DNA of 5,114 nucleotides, taken from contig CALAUH010000272.1 of assembly GCA_937892225.1 (NCBI GenBank), positions 1 through 5,114 on the forward strand. The letters run 5' to 3'. This DNA is from an uncultured Treponema sp. Its GTDB lineage: Bacteria > Spirochaetota > Spirochaetia > Treponematales > Treponemataceae. The position numbers and the translations under genes are program-made. The notes beneath the pieces are model-generated. The model did not search any database. It worked only from the letters and a program-made list of their open reading frames with translations, and was not told where the DNA came from. This document shows positions 3,784-5,114 of this stretch, piece by piece (position 1 is the stretch's first letter; the number at the start of each line of letters is the position of its first letter).

Positions 3784-5114
3784 ATGAACACAATCGAACT
3801 TAAAACAAAACGGCTTACATTACGAACTTTTCTTCCCGGTGATGAAATTCAGGCTCACGAATATGCGGGCGACACTTCCATCACAATGATGTACTGGCTT
3901 CCGAACAAAACTTTTGAAGAAACTGCCGAATACTTTAACCGTGTAATTTACGAACGGGAAAACGGGCTTACCAACAACCTTAATTTTGTCATCATTTACG
4001 AAAATAAAATTATTGGCAGCATCGACCTTAATTTTGAAGAAGACAAAACTACGGCGTACATGGGCTGGGTTTTGAAAAAAGACTACCGCGGATTTGGATT
4101 TGCAACCGAAGCCGCTCTTGCCCTCCGAGATTATGCTTTTTCCAAATGTGGCGTGCAAACTCTCCTGGCAGATTGTGATGCGCGAAACCTTGCTTCTGCA
4201 AACGTAATGAAAAAAATCGGCATGCAGCTGATTGATGCTAACGGAACAAGAACTTACCCAAAAACCGGCGAAGTTGCCGCTGAACATATGTACGAACTTA
4301 AAAAACTTGCAGAACCTTCTCTTAAAATTGCAGATTATTTTGAACTTGCGCCGGAACAGCAAAATCAAATTCTTGAGCAAATGGAAGTTCGGCAGGATTT
4401 ATGGGGCGCAATTCCGTTTATCATTAAATGCCTTAAAACTGACGGACAGCCAAAAACTTCTGCAACTGAAGGCGGATTTCATGCGCTTTTGGGACCAGGA
4501 AGATTTTTTCTTCTTTTAGATGAAGCAAATTCTACCCAACTTTCGGTAAATAATCAGACAAAAATGTGTCCGCGTTTAGTTTCATTTGTTGCGCTTGCCC
4601 GTAATGATGAAGTGGACATTTTTCAAAACGTCCGCGAAAACTGGACTCCGTGGATAAGCTGCGTTTTTACTTATCCAGAATACCGCGGAAACAGCTATGC
4701 AGAAAAATTGATTTATCACGCAGAAAAATTTGCAATCAGCGAGTTTAATGCAGAATACACTTACATTTCCACCGACCACGTTGGCCTTTACGAAAAATAC
4801 GGTTACGAGTTTTTCACAAATTGCCAGACAGTCTGGGGCGAAGAAACCCGCGTTTTAAGAAAAAAAATGAATTTTACCTTCCGCAAACTTGAAAAATCAG
4901 AATTGCCAGAAGCGGTAGAACTTATCCTCCGTGTTTTTGATGAATTTGAAGCGCCTGAATATTCTCAAGAAGGAGTTCAGACTTTCCATAACCTTATGAA
5001 TGATCAAAAATTTTTGAATGAAATTGTCTGCTATGGTGCTTTTTATTCAACTTCAAAACTTGCAGGAATTATTGCAACCCGCAGCAACGGAAATCACATC
5101 TCGCTGTTTTTTGT
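3784..5114 (+). CDS. Tandem GNAT acetyltransferase fusion, three domains, 3' end outside window
   Basis: The frame is open from ATG 3784 to the window end (443 codons, partial). Domain 1 (about 1-175) is RimJ/RimL-like: it starts MNTIELKTKRLTLR and carries the acetyl-CoA loop DYRGFGFA (100-107), matching RxxGxA with R102, G105 and A107, then ARNLASANVMKKIGM. Domain 2 (about 178-361) belongs to a different GNAT group with PWISCVFTYPEYRGNSYAEKL and STDHVGLYEKYGYEF (329-343); its loop RGNSYA (301-306) has Ser304 where Gly is usual. Domain 3 begins at M362 (NFTFRKLEKSELPEAV) and reaches the HISLFF strand that normally precedes the acetyl-CoA loop, where the window ends. No Shine-Dalgarno sequence precedes 3784, and none precedes M362. 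Domain 1 could act on a protein N-terminus or an amine; substrates of all three are unknown. The gene has its own promoter and is probably not part of the LytTR operon. Confidence 0.88.
   Translation, partial: MNTIELKTKRLTLRTFLPGDEIQAHEYAGDTSITMMYWLPNKTFEETAEYFNRVIYERENGLTNNLNFVIIYENKIIGSIDLNFEEDKTTAYMGWVLKKDYRGFGFATEAALALRDYAFSKCGVQTLLADCDARNLASANVMKKIGMQLIDANGTRTYPKTGEVAAEHMYELKKLAEPSLKIADYFELAPEQQNQILEQMEVRQDLWGAIPFIIKCLKTDGQPKTSATEGGFHALLGPGRFFLLLDEANSTQLSVNNQTKMCPRLVSFVALARNDEVDIFQNVRENWTPWISCVFTYPEYRGNSYAEKLIYHAEKFAISEFNAEYTYISTDHVGLYEKYGYEFFTNCQTVWGEETRVLRKKMNFTFRKLEKSELPEAVELILRVFDEFEAPEYSQEGVQTFHNLMNDQKFLNEIVCYGAFYSTSKLAGIIATRSNGNHISLFF

Noticed and set aside
3820..4380. Long open frame of 186 codons on the - strand
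   Set aside because: It is the antisense shadow of the first GNAT domain. The + strand carries clear RimJ-like motifs there, while the - strand product is a low-complexity Phe, Lys and Ser mixture without domains.
4232..4519. + strand open frame of 95 codons inside the triple GNAT gene
   Set aside because: It is in a different frame from the clear acetyltransferase coding sequence, and its product is Lys/Leu-rich without a domain.

Overview
This AT-rich window reads as accessory chromosome of a host-associated bacterium. The codon style, LytTR and DUF3021-type genes and many acetyltransferases fit a treponeme-like spirochaete or a Firmicute. I favour Treponema, but that is an impression from the sequence, not a search result. 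All supported genes lie on the + strand.

Region 1 (1-1792): after about 200 bases with no convincing gene, but with an inverted repeat and promoter-like hexamers, comes a compact three-gene operon. It holds a 66-residue protein of unknown function with a TTG start, a streptothricin-acetyltransferase-like GNAT enzyme, and a class I SAM-dependent methyltransferase. The gaps are 15 and 26 bases, and both enzymes have good ribosome binding sites. The pairing of a small-molecule acetyltransferase with a methyltransferase suggests modification of, or resistance to, a small molecule. The substrate cannot be read from sequence.

Region 2 (1793-3745): a 169-base intergenic stretch precedes a second operon. 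The operon encodes a polytopic membrane protein of an uncharacterised family, a receiver-less LytTR DNA-binding protein whose gene overlaps it by 17 bases, and a four-helix DUF3021-like membrane protein. This resembles the LytTR regulatory systems in which a membrane partner holds a LytTR activator in check, but here a second, larger membrane protein heads the operon. The intergenic stretch carries an 11-base direct repeat with a 21-base period, the spacing expected of a LytTR binding site. Downstream of it is a good -10 with almost no -35, as expected of an activated, self-regulated promoter.

Region 3 (3746-5114): an extended -10 promoter sits only 13 bases before the ATG of a long ORF that runs off the window. 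Its first 443 residues contain two complete GNAT domains and the start of a third, each from a different GNAT subfamily. This tandem three-acetyltransferase fusion is the most unusual coding feature. With the Sat-like enzyme the window holds four GNAT domains in about 5 kb.
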